Part shown: one piece after another, positions 35,699 through 44,827 of the stretch
Layout: every line of letters begins with the position of its first letter
Numbering within the stretch: position 1 is the stretch's first letter
NCBI RefSeq assembly: GCF_044142105.1
Contig: NZ_JBGTYM010000006.1
Span: 186,001 to 250,000 of the forward strand
Reading direction: 5' to 3'
Origin: Pseudogemmobacter sp044142105
GTDB taxonomy: Bacteria; Pseudomonadota; Alphaproteobacteria; Rhodobacterales; Rhodobacteraceae
Length of the DNA: 64,000 nucleotides
The notes under the pieces: model-generated
Seen by the model: only the letters and a program-made list of their open reading frames with translations
What the model was told of the DNA's origin: nothing
Database searches by the model: none
Made by a program: the position numbers and the translations under genes

Positions 35699-37261
35699 AT
35701 GTCCATTTTCAAGTCTCTGGTTGCGGCGCTGGCCGTGACCGTCAGCACGACTGCGCTTCAGGCGGAAACCGTCAAATGGGCTTCGCGCGCCGATATCTAT
35801 TCGCTGGATCCGAATTCGATCCCCTCGACCGCCAATCTCGCCTTCCTGAACCATATCTACGAAGGCCTTGTCCGCTATGACAAGACCTTCGGGCTGGAGC
35901 CGGCGCTGGCGACGGAATGGGAGCTGGTGGACGGCAAATTCTGGCGCTTCAAGCTGCGCGAGGGCGTGAAATTCCACAACGGCGCCGATTTCACCGCCGA
36001 TGACGTGGTGGCCTCGTTCAAACGGGCGGCCGATCCGGCCTCGCCCCTCAAAGGCAACATGCCGCTGTTCAAGGACATCCGGAAGATTGACGACTATACG
36101 GTCGAGATCGACGTGACGACGCCCTCGTCCCTGTTCCTGAACGACATCACCAATATCTTCGTCTTCGATCAGGACTGGCTGAAGGACAACAACACCGAAA
36201 AGCCCACCGACTATGCGGCGGGTTCGGAAGGCTATGCCACCTCGCACACCAATGGCACCGGCCCGTTCAAGCTGGAAAGCCGTGCGCCGGATTCGATGAC
36301 CGTGCTGCTGGTCAACGATGGCTGGTGGGATGAGAAGAAGCATAACATTGACCGGCTGGAATTCATCCCGATCACCTCGGCGGCCACTCGCATTGCGGCG
36401 CTGCTGTCGGGCGAGGTCGACATCATCGATTCAGCCCCGATCCAGGATCTGGAGCGTCTGAAGGCCGACCCCAGCATCAAGGTCATCAGCCTGACCGAGC
36501 TGCGCACCGTCTTTGTCGCCTTCAACCGGCGCGAGACCCTGCCCGCGGGCGCGCCTAACCCGTTCAACGATCTGAAGGTCCGGCAAGCGTTTGAACTCGC
36601 CATCGACCGCGACCTGATCAATGCGCGAATCATGCGTGGCCTCGCGCGTCCCTCGGGTTCGCTGATCGCCCCGGATATCGCCGGTTACGCGCCGGAGCTG
36701 GACACCTACGCGCCGGCAGACCCGGAAAAGGCCAAGGCCCTGCTTGAGGAAGCGGGCGCCCTGGGCACCGCCTTCACCTACACCTGCATGAACGACGAAA
36801 GCATCAACGAGGAAGACTGGTGCCAGGGCATCGCCAATATGCTGACCCGTGCGGGCTTTGCCCCCACGATCGACATGGGGCCGCGCGCCGTGCAATCGCC
36901 GAAGCGGTCGAAGGGCGAGACCGAGGTCTTCAACGTCAGCTGGGCGAATGAGCCGACGCTGGACGCCTTCTCGCTGTTGTCGCAAGTGCTGGCGACGAAG
37001 GAAGGCAGCTATGGCGTGTCCAACTATGGCGGCTGGTCGGTCCCTGCGCTGGACGATCTGGTGAAGCAGGCTGCGGCGGCCACCGATCCGGCGGAACGCC
37101 TGAAGTTCGAGGCTGACGCCCTGAAGATCGCCAAGGACGAGGTTCTGCTGATCCCGCTGCACCAGCAGCCGATCGCCTGGGCCACCTCGCCCAAGATCGA
37201 AAGCATCGACCTGCGTGCCGACAACAAGGCCCGCCACTGGTTCACCGTGGTCGGCCAATAA
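35699..37261 (+). CDS. Dipeptide-type ABC substrate-binding protein (family 5)
   Basis: The 520-residue periplasmic protein begins with a signal peptide (LVAALAVTVSTTALQA, cleavage near residue 21). ASRADIYSLDPNSIPS and GLVRYDKTFGLEPALATEW are typical of the family. It lacks a lipobox. AGGAGAGG five bases before ATG 35699 fixes the start; the open frame extends back to 35633 but is not needed. It is the last gene of the transporter block, followed by a strong terminator. The ligand is unknown. Confidence 0.93.
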   Translation: MSIFKSLVAALAVTVSTTALQAETVKWASRADIYSLDPNSIPSTANLAFLNHIYEGLVRYDKTFGLEPALATEWELVDGKFWRFKLREGVKFHNGADFTADDVVASFKRAADPASPLKGNMPLFKDIRKIDDYTVEIDVTTPSSLFLNDITNIFVFDQDWLKDNNTEKPTDYAAGSEGYATSHTNGTGPFKLESRAPDSMTVLLVNDGWWDEKKHNIDRLEFIPITSAATRIAALLSGEVDIIDSAPIQDLERLKADPSIKVISLTELRTVFVAFNRRETLPAGAPNPFNDLKVRQAFELAIDRDLINARIMRGLARPSGSLIAPDIAGYAPELDTYAPADPEKAKALLEEAGALGTAFTYTCMNDESINEEDWCQGIANMLTRAGFAPTIDMGPRAVQSPKRSKGETEVFNVSWANEPTLDAFSLLSQVLATKEGSYGVSNYGGWSVPALDDLVKQAAAATDPAERLKFEADALKIAKDEVLLIPLHQQPIAWATSPKIESIDLRADNKARHWFTVVGQ

Positions 37262-37270
37262 TCTCCCCCT

Positions 37271-37311
37271 GCCGCCCTTTCCCAGTTCTCGGGGAAGGGC
37301 GGCTCTTTTTT
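37271..37311 (+). terminator. Rho-independent terminator after the substrate-binding protein
   Basis: A 13-bp stem pairs 37271-37283 (GCCGCCCTTTCCC) with 37291-37303 (GGGGAAGGGCGGC), with one G-U pair, followed by TCTTTTTT. The next gene starts only 17 bases later, so its expression needs read-through or a promoter inside the hairpin region. Confidence 0.88.
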
Positions 37312-37327
37312 GCGACATACAGATTCC

Positions 37328-38806
37328 ATGCCCACGTCCCATGCCATGCCGCCCCTGGGCGTCCGACCCCGGGGCCGCAGCCTCCTGACCGCCGACTGGC
37401 TGCTGGCCCATGACGGCTTCAGCCATGTCTTCCACCGCAACGGCGAACTGGTAATCGAAGGGCAGCGCGTCCTCTATGCCGGGCCGAAGTTTCCCGGCGA
37501 GGTCGCCCGCAGGCTGGACTTCGGCGCGGCGCTGATCAGCCCCGGCCTGATCGACCTCGACGCGCTGTCCGATCTGGACACCTACACGCTGGTCCTGGAC
37601 AACCAGCCCGGCTGGTCCCGTGGCCGCACCCTGCCCGAGACCTATCTGCGGCGCGGCCCGTATGAAATGTATGCGCCCGAGGAACTGGCCTTCCAGAAGC
37701 GCTACGCGTTCGCCACGCTGCTGCTGAACGGCATCACCACCGCGCTGCCGATCGCCTCGCTCTACTATCGGGAATGGGCCGAGACGGTGGAGGAATTCGA
37801 CGCCGCCGCCGATGCGGCCAAGGATCTGGGCCTGCGCGTCTTCCTCGGCCCGGCCTATCGCTCGGGTGGAACCTATGTGGATGGTTCTGGCGCCTTCCAG
37901 ATGCAGTTTGACGAGGCGCGGGGGTTCCAGGGTCTTGGCGATGCCATCGAATTCATTCGCCGTCGCGCCGGAGATGGCGGCGGGCTGGTGAACGGGTTGC
38001 TTGCTCCCGACCGGGTCGAGACCAACACTGCCGCCCTGATGCGCGCGACCATGGCGGCGGCGGAGAATCTGGACGTGCCGGTGCGGCTGCACATGGCGCA
38101 GGGCAAGCTGGAGTTGCAGATGATGCAGCGCCTGCATGGCCGTACCGCCGCCGAGTGGCTGGTGGGTCTGGGCGCCTTCAACCACCGACTGATCGCGCCG
38201 CATGGCACCCATGCGACCGCAAGCGACATCGGGCTTTACGCCGAACATGGCGTGACGCTGGCCCATTCGCCGCTGGTCTCGGCCCGGATGGGATCGGTGC
38301 TGAACTCCTTCGCCGCCATCCGCGCGCGGGGCGTGAACATCGGCATGGCAACGGATACCGCACCGCCCGACATGTGGATGAACATGCTGATGGGCCTTTC
38401 GGCCTGCCGCATTGCCGAAGGCCGGTCCGACGCCGCCTTCAGCGCCGATTTCTTCGAAGCCGCCACCCTTGGCGGCGCTCGGGCGCTGCACCGCCCCGAT
38501 CTGGGGCGACTGTCGCCGGGGGCGCTGGCAGATATTGCCGTGTTCCGGCTGGACGATCCGCATATGACGCCCACGGTCGACCCAATCACCACGCTGGCTC
38601 TGGGCGGCAACGGCAAGGTCACCGAGGCGGTCTTTGTCGATGGTCGCCTGTCGATGTATAGGGGCCGCGTGGCGGGCTTCGACATGGCGCAAGCCCGCGT
38701 CCGCGCTCAGGCGCAATTCGACGGGCTGATCGCCAAATACCCCGACCGCAGCTTCAGCCATCCGCCGGTGGAGCAGCTGTTCCGCCCCTCTTTCCCCCTC
38801 CGCTGA
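37328..38806 (+). CDS. Amidohydrolase with D-x-D in place of the first H-x-H (paralogue 2)
   Basis: The 492-residue protein closely resembles the one at 32157-33662. Shared blocks include RSLLTADWLLAHDG, FPGEVARRLDFGAALISPG and YEMYAPEELAFQKRYAF. The unusual strand-1 pair is D76-L-D78 in LIDLDALSDLD, and the remaining ligands are present (VRLHMAQG, LIAPHGTHAT, MATDTAPPDM). Conservation of the same change in both paralogues argues that it is functional. The ATG at 37328 is chosen over an upstream TTG that lies in the terminator. The two probably act on related substrates. Confidence 0.82.
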   Translation: MPTSHAMPPLGVRPRGRSLLTADWLLAHDGFSHVFHRNGELVIEGQRVLYAGPKFPGEVARRLDFGAALISPGLIDLDALSDLDTYTLVLDNQPGWSRGRTLPETYLRRGPYEMYAPEELAFQKRYAFATLLLNGITTALPIASLYYREWAETVEEFDAAADAAKDLGLRVFLGPAYRSGGTYVDGSGAFQMQFDEARGFQGLGDAIEFIRRRAGDGGGLVNGLLAPDRVETNTAALMRATMAAAENLDVPVRLHMAQGKLELQMMQRLHGRTAAEWLVGLGAFNHRLIAPHGTHATASDIGLYAEHGVTLAHSPLVSARMGSVLNSFAAIRARGVNIGMATDTAPPDMWMNMLMGLSACRIAEGRSDAAFSADFFEAATLGGARALHRPDLGRLSPGALADIAVFRLDDPHMTPTVDPITTLALGGNGKVTEAVFVDGRLSMYRGRVAGFDMAQARVRAQAQFDGLIAKYPDRSFSHPPVEQLFRPSFPLR

Positions 38807-38818
38807 AAGGCCCTGCCC

Positions 38819-40270
38819 ATGGCGACGCTCTTCACCCATGCCACCATCGTCACGCTGGACCCCGCGCGCCGGGTGCTGGAGGATTGCGCGCTGCGGGTTC
38901 AGGGGGACCGCATCACAGCGATCGACCCCGGCCTGCGCCCCGAACCGGGCGAGAAGGTGATCGACTGCCGGGGCAAGCTGTTGATCCCCGGCCTGATCGA
39001 CGCCCATGGCCATGCCGGGCATTGCCTGATCCGGGGCATCGGCGCGGACACCAGTCCGCTGTGGATGAAGATCGTCACGCCCACCTACTGGCACCAGACC
39101 ACGCGGGAATTCTGGGCGGCGGAGGGCCTCGTCTCCGGCCTCGAACGCCTGCGGGCGGGGGTGACGACCGGGGCGAGCATCATTTCCTCCATGCCGCGCT
39201 CGGACGACCCGGAATTCGCCGCGGCGCATGCAAGTGCCTATAAGACGCTGGGCCTGCGCAACATCCTGTGCACCGGCCCCGCCGGTCTGCCCTGGCCCAG
39301 GGACGCCACCAGGTGGGAAACCGGGAGACCCGTCCGCCGCAGCATCAGTTTCGCGGAGATGATGGAAGGCGCCGAGGCCACGATCCAGACGCTGGACGGC
39401 ACGGCCGAGGGGCGGATCAAGGTCTACCTCACGCCCTTCACCATCGTGCCCTCGATCGAGACCTCGAACATCTCGACCCCCGATCAGGCGGTGCGTCTGA
39501 CGCAGGACGACCGCGATCATGCCCGCGCCGTGCGGGAGCTGGCGCGGAAATACGGCATTCGGCTGCACTCAGATGCCTTCGCCGGCCATGTCCGCCTTGC
39601 CGCGCAGGACAAGGAAAACGCGCTGCTCGGGCCGGACATCCATATCCAGCACTGCTGGGGCATTTCCCCGGCCGAGATCGACATCCTGGCCGAAACCGGC
39701 ACGCCGGTGACCCACGCCCCCCCCGGCCGCAACACGCCGGTGGTCGAGATGATGGCGCGCGGCATTCCACTGGCCGTCACCACTGACGGGACGGCGCCAA
39801 ATCGCCATTTCGACCTTCTGCAGACTGCGCGCCTTTTCCAATCCGTCCAGCACGTGCTGCGCGGCCATGACCGCTACTTCTTCCCGCCCGGCAAGGTGCT
39901 GGAGATGATCACCATCGACGCCGCGCGGGTTCTGGGGCTGGATCATGAGATCGGCTCGCTGGAAGTGGGCAAGAAGGCCGATCTCGTGGTGCTGGACATG
40001 CGAAGCCCGCATTGGACGCCGGATTGGCAGCCGGTGCATCGGCTGATCGCGCAGGCGGTGGGCAGTGATGTGCAGACGGTGATGGTCGACGGGCGGATCG
40101 TGATGGATGACCGCCGCATCACCTCGGTCGATGAAGCCGCCGCCCTGGCAGAAGGCAACCGCATCGCCCGCGAGCTGGTCACCCGCGCCGGGCTGAAGGA
40201 CCATCTCCGCGATCCCGGCTGGGGCCAACTCTATCGCACTTTCGACGCGCCCGTGGCTGTGCCGGGATAG
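38819..40270 (+). CDS. Amidohydrolase, guanine-deaminase/chlorohydrolase-like
   Basis: The 483-residue protein has a normal strand-1 site, H63-x-H65 in DAHGHAGH, then RLHSDAFAGHV, HIQHCWGISP and TTDGTAPNRHFD, the arrangement of the TrzN/AtzA/guanine deaminase branch. Such enzymes hydrolyse C-N or C-Cl bonds on heteroaromatic rings. The C-terminal VGKKADLVVLDM is the usual second half of the small beta domain. It starts 12 bases after paralogue 2 and ends the module; the IS6 remnant begins 90 bases later. Confidence 0.85.
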   Translation: MATLFTHATIVTLDPARRVLEDCALRVQGDRITAIDPGLRPEPGEKVIDCRGKLLIPGLIDAHGHAGHCLIRGIGADTSPLWMKIVTPTYWHQTTREFWAAEGLVSGLERLRAGVTTGASIISSMPRSDDPEFAAAHASAYKTLGLRNILCTGPAGLPWPRDATRWETGRPVRRSISFAEMMEGAEATIQTLDGTAEGRIKVYLTPFTIVPSIETSNISTPDQAVRLTQDDRDHARAVRELARKYGIRLHSDAFAGHVRLAAQDKENALLGPDIHIQHCWGISPAEIDILAETGTPVTHAPPGRNTPVVEMMARGIPLAVTTDGTAPNRHFDLLQTARLFQSVQHVLRGHDRYFFPPGKVLEMITIDAARVLGLDHEIGSLEVGKKADLVVLDMRSPHWTPDWQPVHRLIAQAVGSDVQTVMVDGRIVMDDRRITSVDEAAALAEGNRIARELVTRAGLKDHLRDPGWGQLYRTFDAPVAVPG

Positions 40271-40360
40271 GTCCGCCCGCCCACATTCAGCGCGCGATGG
40301 CCGTGGTCCCGAGGATCACGACTGCTGAGCGATCGGGTGCTTCCTGCGACCACCGCTCAG

Positions 40361-40770
40361 GGTGCCATCAGAAGAATGCGGACCAGTCTCCAATCCCCCT
40401 ACCCTACTTAGATCACACACATCGAGAAGGTCGCGCCAGTCGGAGAGCACGGCGGCGCGGGTCTGGTTGTCGGCGTTGCGATCTTGGAGGTGGAGCTCCG
40501 TCGGCAAGCGGTTATGGACCGCGGCATGCAATGAGGCGAATTTCTGCAACGTTCAGATGCGCCGGAACCGCGGCATGCCCCGCCCTCCTCGGCAACATGG
40601 CAAGGGCGAGTTTTCGGCGTGATTGCTGAGCCATTGCCCCCGTCTCGCATCGTCGCGGCCAAGGTCCCGTAGGATAGCTCTGTAGGGTCGCAGCCGGTCC
40701 GTGACGATGGCCTCGGGCCGGACGTGCCGCTTCAGTGCCGTCGCCATCAATGGCAATTCCGCCTCAGGCC
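40361..40770 (-). mobile_element. Truncated IS6-family element, copy 1 (with transposase fragments)
   Basis: The end at 40361 reads GGTGCCATCAGAAGAATGCG, a variant of the terminal sequence of copy 3. Minus-strand fragments match the C-terminal half of an IS6 transposase: RPEAIVTDRLRPYRAILRDL with the second catalytic aspartate, SNHAENSP with the final glutamate, and a separate frame with QKFASLHAAVHNRLPTELHL. The N-terminal half and the other terminal repeat are gone. The 606-base gap 40271-40876 holds nothing else recognisable. Confidence 0.78.
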
Positions 40771-40876
40771 GACCCGGCAACGCCTGATCGCGGCGGCAAA
40801 GAGGCGGCCGACTCGGTCCGACCAGAAGCGCAGCCGACAAGCAAGATCGCGCTGGCCGGGGTCCCTTCAAGGGCAA

Positions 40877-41437
40877 TCAGCTGTTCTGCACGATCAAGAT
40901 CGCCCGCGCCCCCTGTTCGCCTGCCGCAATCTGGTGAGGGCGGTCTGCGAAATAGCGGGCTGTGTCACCCAGTCCCAGATGCTGCCGGTCTTCGCCCGAT
41001 GTCACCGTGACCTCGCCCTCCAGCACGGTCAGATGCTCGCGGCAGCCCGGGCCATGCGGGTCGCTGGGCAGCTTCGAGCCGGGCTGGAAGCGCAGGTCAT
41101 AGACCTCATGGCTGCCTACGGCATCGGCGGGCGAAAGAATGCGGATCAGCACACCCTCGCTGCGCCCGGCGATGACCGGCGCGGACTGGGCGCGGACCAC
41201 CTCGATCGACAGGTCCGGGCGCGGCTCCAGCAGGCCGGCGAAATCAACCTGCAGTGCCTGGGTCAGGTTCCACAGCGTGGCGACGGTGGGGCTGGATTCG
41301 GCGCGTTCGATCTGGCTGACCATGGACCGGCTGACCCCGGAGAGCCGGGCCACGGCGTCGAGGCTGAGCCCTTTGGCGCGGCGGGCCTCGCGCAGCGAGG
41401 CGGCCAGACGATCGTGGATATCGGAGCGAACGGTCAT
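40877..41437 (-). CDS. XRE-family regulator with C-terminal cupin domain
   Basis: The 186-residue protein has an N-terminal helix-turn-helix (GLSLDAVARLSGVSRSMVSQ) and a C-terminal cupin barrel (about residues 105-180, with HLTVLEGEVTVTSGE) that would sense a small ligand. This architecture is frequent in regulators of polyamine, amino-acid and amine catabolism (PuuR type). Its stop lies close to the IS6 remnant. The nearest co-directional genes are the MATE exporter and the Pot-type transporter, its likely targets. Confidence 0.87.
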   Translation of the reverse strand: MTVRSDIHDRLAASLREARRAKGLSLDAVARLSGVSRSMVSQIERAESSPTVATLWNLTQALQVDFAGLLEPRPDLSIEVVRAQSAPVIAGRSEGVLIRILSPADAVGSHEVYDLRFQPGSKLPSDPHGPGCREHLTVLEGEVTVTSGEDRQHLGLGDTARYFADRPHQIAAGEQGARAILIVQNS

Positions 41438-41532
41438 TTCTTGCCTACCGATCTGTAACGCACTTGATACGCTTCAAGTTCTAAGGGCAGCGGCTTTGCG
41501 GCGGCAAGCCGGAACCGCTGCCTTGCGGCCGA

Positions 41533-42846
41533 TCACGACAGCGGTGCCGCCTTGGCCTCGACCAGGGGATAGGCCCGCGCCATCAGCAGGGTGCGGGCGA
41601 TGTTCAGCACCAGAAGCGCCAGCCAAAGCGCGTGATTGTCCAGAAACGGCAGGGCGATCAGCAGCGTGGCGATATAGAGCAGGATCGAGACGAACATGAC
41701 GTTGCGCATCTGCCGTGCCATCGTTGCCCCGATGAACACGCCGTCGAAGATATAGCTGCCGAAACTGGCCAGCGGCAGCAGCCAGAGCCAGGGCAGGTAG
41801 CGGGCGGCTTCGGCCTGGACTTCGGGGGCGGAGGTCATCAGCGCGATCAGGCTGGGGCCGCCCAGCACCGTGACCAGGGTCAGCAGCAGACTGCCGCCAA
41901 GTGCCCATTGCCCCGAAAGCCGCGTGGCCCGGCGCAGCGGCGCCACTGCCCTGGCGCCAACGGCCTGGCCCACCAGCGCTTCGGCCGAAAAGGCGAAGGC
42001 GTCGAGCATGTAGGAAAAGAGGTGCAGGAATTGCAGCAGCACCTGATTGGCGGCAAGGCCGACATCGCCCTGACCGGCCGAGAGGAAGACGAAGGAGGTG
42101 TAGCTGAACTGCAGAAGAACCGAGCGCAGCACCAGATCGGCGTTCATCGACATGGTCTGACGCAGGGCCACCCGGTCGGAAAGCTGTTGCCAGCTCGAGC
42201 GGACGGCGGGCAGGAAGGCGTCGCGGCACAGATACAGCGCCATGGCGAAGCCAGCCCATTCGCCGATCAGCGTGGCGGTGGCGACGCCCGCCACGCCGAA
42301 GCCAAGGCCGATGACGAAGATCAGATCCAGCGCGATGTTCACGATGTTGATGAACAGCTGCAGCAGCAGCACCGCCCGTGCCCGCTCCAGCGCGATCAGC
42401 CAACCGGTCATAGCGTAAAGCGCGATGGTGGCGGGCGCGCCCCAGACGCGGATGGTGACATAACTGCGCGCCAGTTCTTCCACCTCGTCCGAGGCGGGCG
42501 AGAACCAGAATGCGCCCGAGACGAGCGGCACGTGACACAGGATGAACCCCGCGCCGCAAGCCGCCGCCAGCAGCAGCGCACGATGCAGGACCAGCGCCAC
42601 CTCCTTCGGGTCGCGGCGGCCGTGGGCCTGGGCGGTCAGGCCCGAGGTGGCCATGCGCAGAAAGGTGAAGAGCATGTAGACCGACGCGAGGATCACCCCG
42701 CCGACGCCCACCGCCCCGATGGGGGCGGCCTGTCCCAGCTGGCCGATGACCGCGGTGTCCACCAGCCCCAGAAGCGGGATCGTGGCGTTCGAGACCAGGA
42801 TCGGCAGAGCGATCCCAAGCACGCGGCGGTTGGTGATCTGTTCCAT
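41533..42846 (-). CDS. MATE-family efflux transporter (DinF-like)
   Basis: The 437-residue protein has about 12 membrane spans in two MATE repeats. The first contains PILVSNATIPLLGLVDTAVI, the DinF-branch N-terminus with the membrane aspartate, and GWLIALERARAVLLLQL opens the region before the central loop. It should export a compound in exchange for Na+ or H+. AAGG five bases before ATG 42846 supports the start. It follows the Pot-type ATPase gene by 111 bases and may export a product of this module. Confidence 0.87.
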   Translation of the reverse strand: MEQITNRRVLGIALPILVSNATIPLLGLVDTAVIGQLGQAAPIGAVGVGGVILASVYMLFTFLRMATSGLTAQAHGRRDPKEVALVLHRALLLAAACGAGFILCHVPLVSGAFWFSPASDEVEELARSYVTIRVWGAPATIALYAMTGWLIALERARAVLLLQLFINIVNIALDLIFVIGLGFGVAGVATATLIGEWAGFAMALYLCRDAFLPAVRSSWQQLSDRVALRQTMSMNADLVLRSVLLQFSYTSFVFLSAGQGDVGLAANQVLLQFLHLFSYMLDAFAFSAEALVGQAVGARAVAPLRRATRLSGQWALGGSLLLTLVTVLGGPSLIALMTSAPEVQAEAARYLPWLWLLPLASFGSYIFDGVFIGATMARQMRNVMFVSILLYIATLLIALPFLDNHALWLALLVLNIARTLLMARAYPLVEAKAAPLS

Positions 42847-42957
42847 GTCAACCTTTTTGCGCGAAGGGTCGAGGGCCGCGCCGCGCCCTCTCCCGGATCA
42901 AGCGCCGGGTCCGGGGCGGCACGGATCCCGGCCCCGGTCCCTGCAGCGTGTTCGGGC

Positions 42958-44040
42958 TCAGTCCGCCAGCAGCGTCAGGCTGGCCGCATCAAAGCCGATC
43001 CAGACCGGGCGGTCGCCCAGCGTGGCCGCCAGATCGGTGCCGACCGAGGCTTCGAGATGCGCCCCGCCGTCTGTCCCCGCCACCGCTATGCTCAGCCGCA
43101 CCCGGTCGCCCTTGAACAGGCGGCTGCTGATGCGCCCCTCCAGCACATTGTCGCGCTGAGGCCGCTCGGTAGAGAGGGTCAGCCGCTCGGGCCGCAGCGA
43201 GGCGGCGACCTTGCTGCCGTCTGCCACCTTGCGGCCCTGCGCGACCAGCGAGTGGCCATGCCAGACGAAGCGCTGTGCCCCGTCCAGGCTAGCCCCTGCC
43301 ACGCCCTCCAGGATGTTGGTCTCGCCAATGAACTCGGCCACGAAGCGGCTTTGCGGGCGGAAGTACAGGTCTTCCGGCGTGCCGTCCTGCTCGATCCTTC
43401 CCTTGTTCATCACGATGATGCGGTCGGACATCGTCAGCGCCTCTTCCTGGTCATGGGTGACGAAGAAGAAGGTCTTGTTGGTACGGCGCTGGATCGCCTT
43501 CAGTTCGACCTGGACCTGGCCGCGCAGCTTCGCGTCCAGCGCGCCCAGCGGTTCGTCCAGCAAGAGAAGCGCCGGATCTGGCGCGAGCGCCCGGGCAAGG
43601 GCCACCCGCTGGCGCTGGCCGCCCGATAGCTGGTCGGGGCGGCGGTCCAGATAGCTGTCCAGTTCCAGGAAGCCCGCCAGTTCTTCGACCCGCGCCTTGA
43701 TCGCCGACGGGCCAAGTCCCTTCAGTTCAAGCCCGAAGGCGATGTTGCGGCGCGCGGTCATGTTCGGGAACAGGGCGTAGTCCTGGAACACCATGTTCAC
43801 GTTGCGCCGGTTGGGCGGCAGCTGGGTCACGTCCTGGCCGTTCAGCAGGACGCGGCCGGTGTCGGGCTGCTCGAACCCGCCCATGATCCGCAGCGTGGTG
43901 GACTTGCCGCAGCCAGAGGGGCCAAGGAAGGTCACGAACTCGCCACTGGCGATGGACAGGTTCATCTCGTGCAGCGCGGTGAAGCTGCCAAAGCGTTTGG
44001 TGATGCCCTCGATGCGGGCGATGGGGGCGGCGTCAGTCAT
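42958..44040 (-). CDS. Spermidine/putrescine-type ABC ATPase (PotA family)
   Basis: The 360-residue ATPase has Walker A GPSGCGKST, signature LSGGQRQRVALARAL and Walker B LLLLDEPLGALD, followed by the H-loop region VTHDQEEALTMSD. A C-terminal TOBE-like domain (about residues 245-360) matches PotA. It overlaps the PotC-type permease gene by eight bases. The cargo may not be a polyamine, since family names in this group are broad. Confidence 0.92.
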   Translation of the reverse strand: MTDAAPIARIEGITKRFGSFTALHEMNLSIASGEFVTFLGPSGCGKSTTLRIMGGFEQPDTGRVLLNGQDVTQLPPNRRNVNMVFQDYALFPNMTARRNIAFGLELKGLGPSAIKARVEELAGFLELDSYLDRRPDQLSGGQRQRVALARALAPDPALLLLDEPLGALDAKLRGQVQVELKAIQRRTNKTFFFVTHDQEEALTMSDRIIVMNKGRIEQDGTPEDLYFRPQSRFVAEFIGETNILEGVAGASLDGAQRFVWHGHSLVAQGRKVADGSKVAASLRPERLTLSTERPQRDNVLEGRISSRLFKGDRVRLSIAVAGTDGGAHLEASVGTDLAATLGDRPVWIGFDAASLTLLAD

Positions 44041-44827
44041 TGGCGGTCCCTTTGGACATCTTGCGCATGGACCGCTCGGCCCAGAGGCCCAGGATCGCGG
44101 TCAGCACCAGAACAACGGTGGAAATGGCATTGATTTCGGGCGACATGCCCGAGCGGAGCTTGGTGAAGATCAAGACCGGCAGGGTCGGCTCGTAGCTGCC
44201 GAGGAAGAAGGAGCGCACGAAATCGTCGAAGCTGAGGAGCATGCAGAACACGCCGCCGCCGATCAGGGCCGGGGTCAGATAGGGCAGCGTAACGCGGAAG
44301 AAGGCGATGATCGGATCGGCCCCAAGATCGCGCGCCGCCTCGCCATAGCTTTTGGGCAAGGTGGACAGGCGCGCCATGACCACGAGCACCACGAAGGGCA
44401 CGTTGTGAATGGCATGGGACCAGATGATCGCCCACATCCCGGTCTCCATCCCCACCACCCGGGCCGCGATGCGGAAGGCAATGGCCGAGATGACGCCGGG
44501 GATGACCGCGGGCAAGAGCGTGAGGCCCAGAATCAGCGCCCGGCCCCAGAAGCTGCGGCCGGTCAGCGCGACCGAGATCCAGGTGCCCATGAACAGCGCC
44601 ATCAAGGTCGAGACGACCGAGATCAGGGTGGAATAGCCGAAGGCGCGCACGACCTCGGAATTGCCGATGACGCCCTTGTACCAGTCCAGCGTCCAGGAGG
44701 TGATGGGGAAGCCGATGAACTTCGAATCCTTGAAACCCATCAGCATCATCAGCACCAGCGGGATCAGCAGGTACAGCACGAAGGCCCAGTAGATGCATTG
44801 CATCAGGATGCGGGTGTTGCGGGTCAT
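44033..44827 (-). CDS. Spermidine/putrescine-type ABC permease (PotC family)
   Basis: The 264-residue permease has about six spans, begins at ATG 44827 and has the EAA loop AARDLGADPIIAFFRVTLPY. GVFCMLLSFDDFVRSFFLG is the PotC/YdcV-type segment. Its start overlaps the stop of the PotB-type gene (ATGA), so the pair is coupled. Confidence 0.92.
   Translation of the reverse strand: MTRNTRILMQCIYWAFVLYLLIPLVLMMLMGFKDSKFIGFPITSWTLDWYKGVIGNSEVVRAFGYSTLISVVSTLMALFMGTWISVALTGRSFWGRALILGLTLLPAVIPGVISAIAFRIAARVVGMETGMWAIIWSHAIHNVPFVVLVVMARLSTLPKSYGEAARDLGADPIIAFFRVTLPYLTPALIGGGVFCMLLSFDDFVRSFFLGSYEPTLPVLIFTKLRSGMSPEINAISTVVLVLTAILGLWAERSMRKMSKGTAND

Noticed and set aside
36431..39568. A 1045-codon open frame on the minus strand
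   Set aside because: It lies antisense to the binding-protein and two amidohydrolase genes, which have clear family motifs and ribosome-binding sites. Long antisense frames are expected at this GC content.
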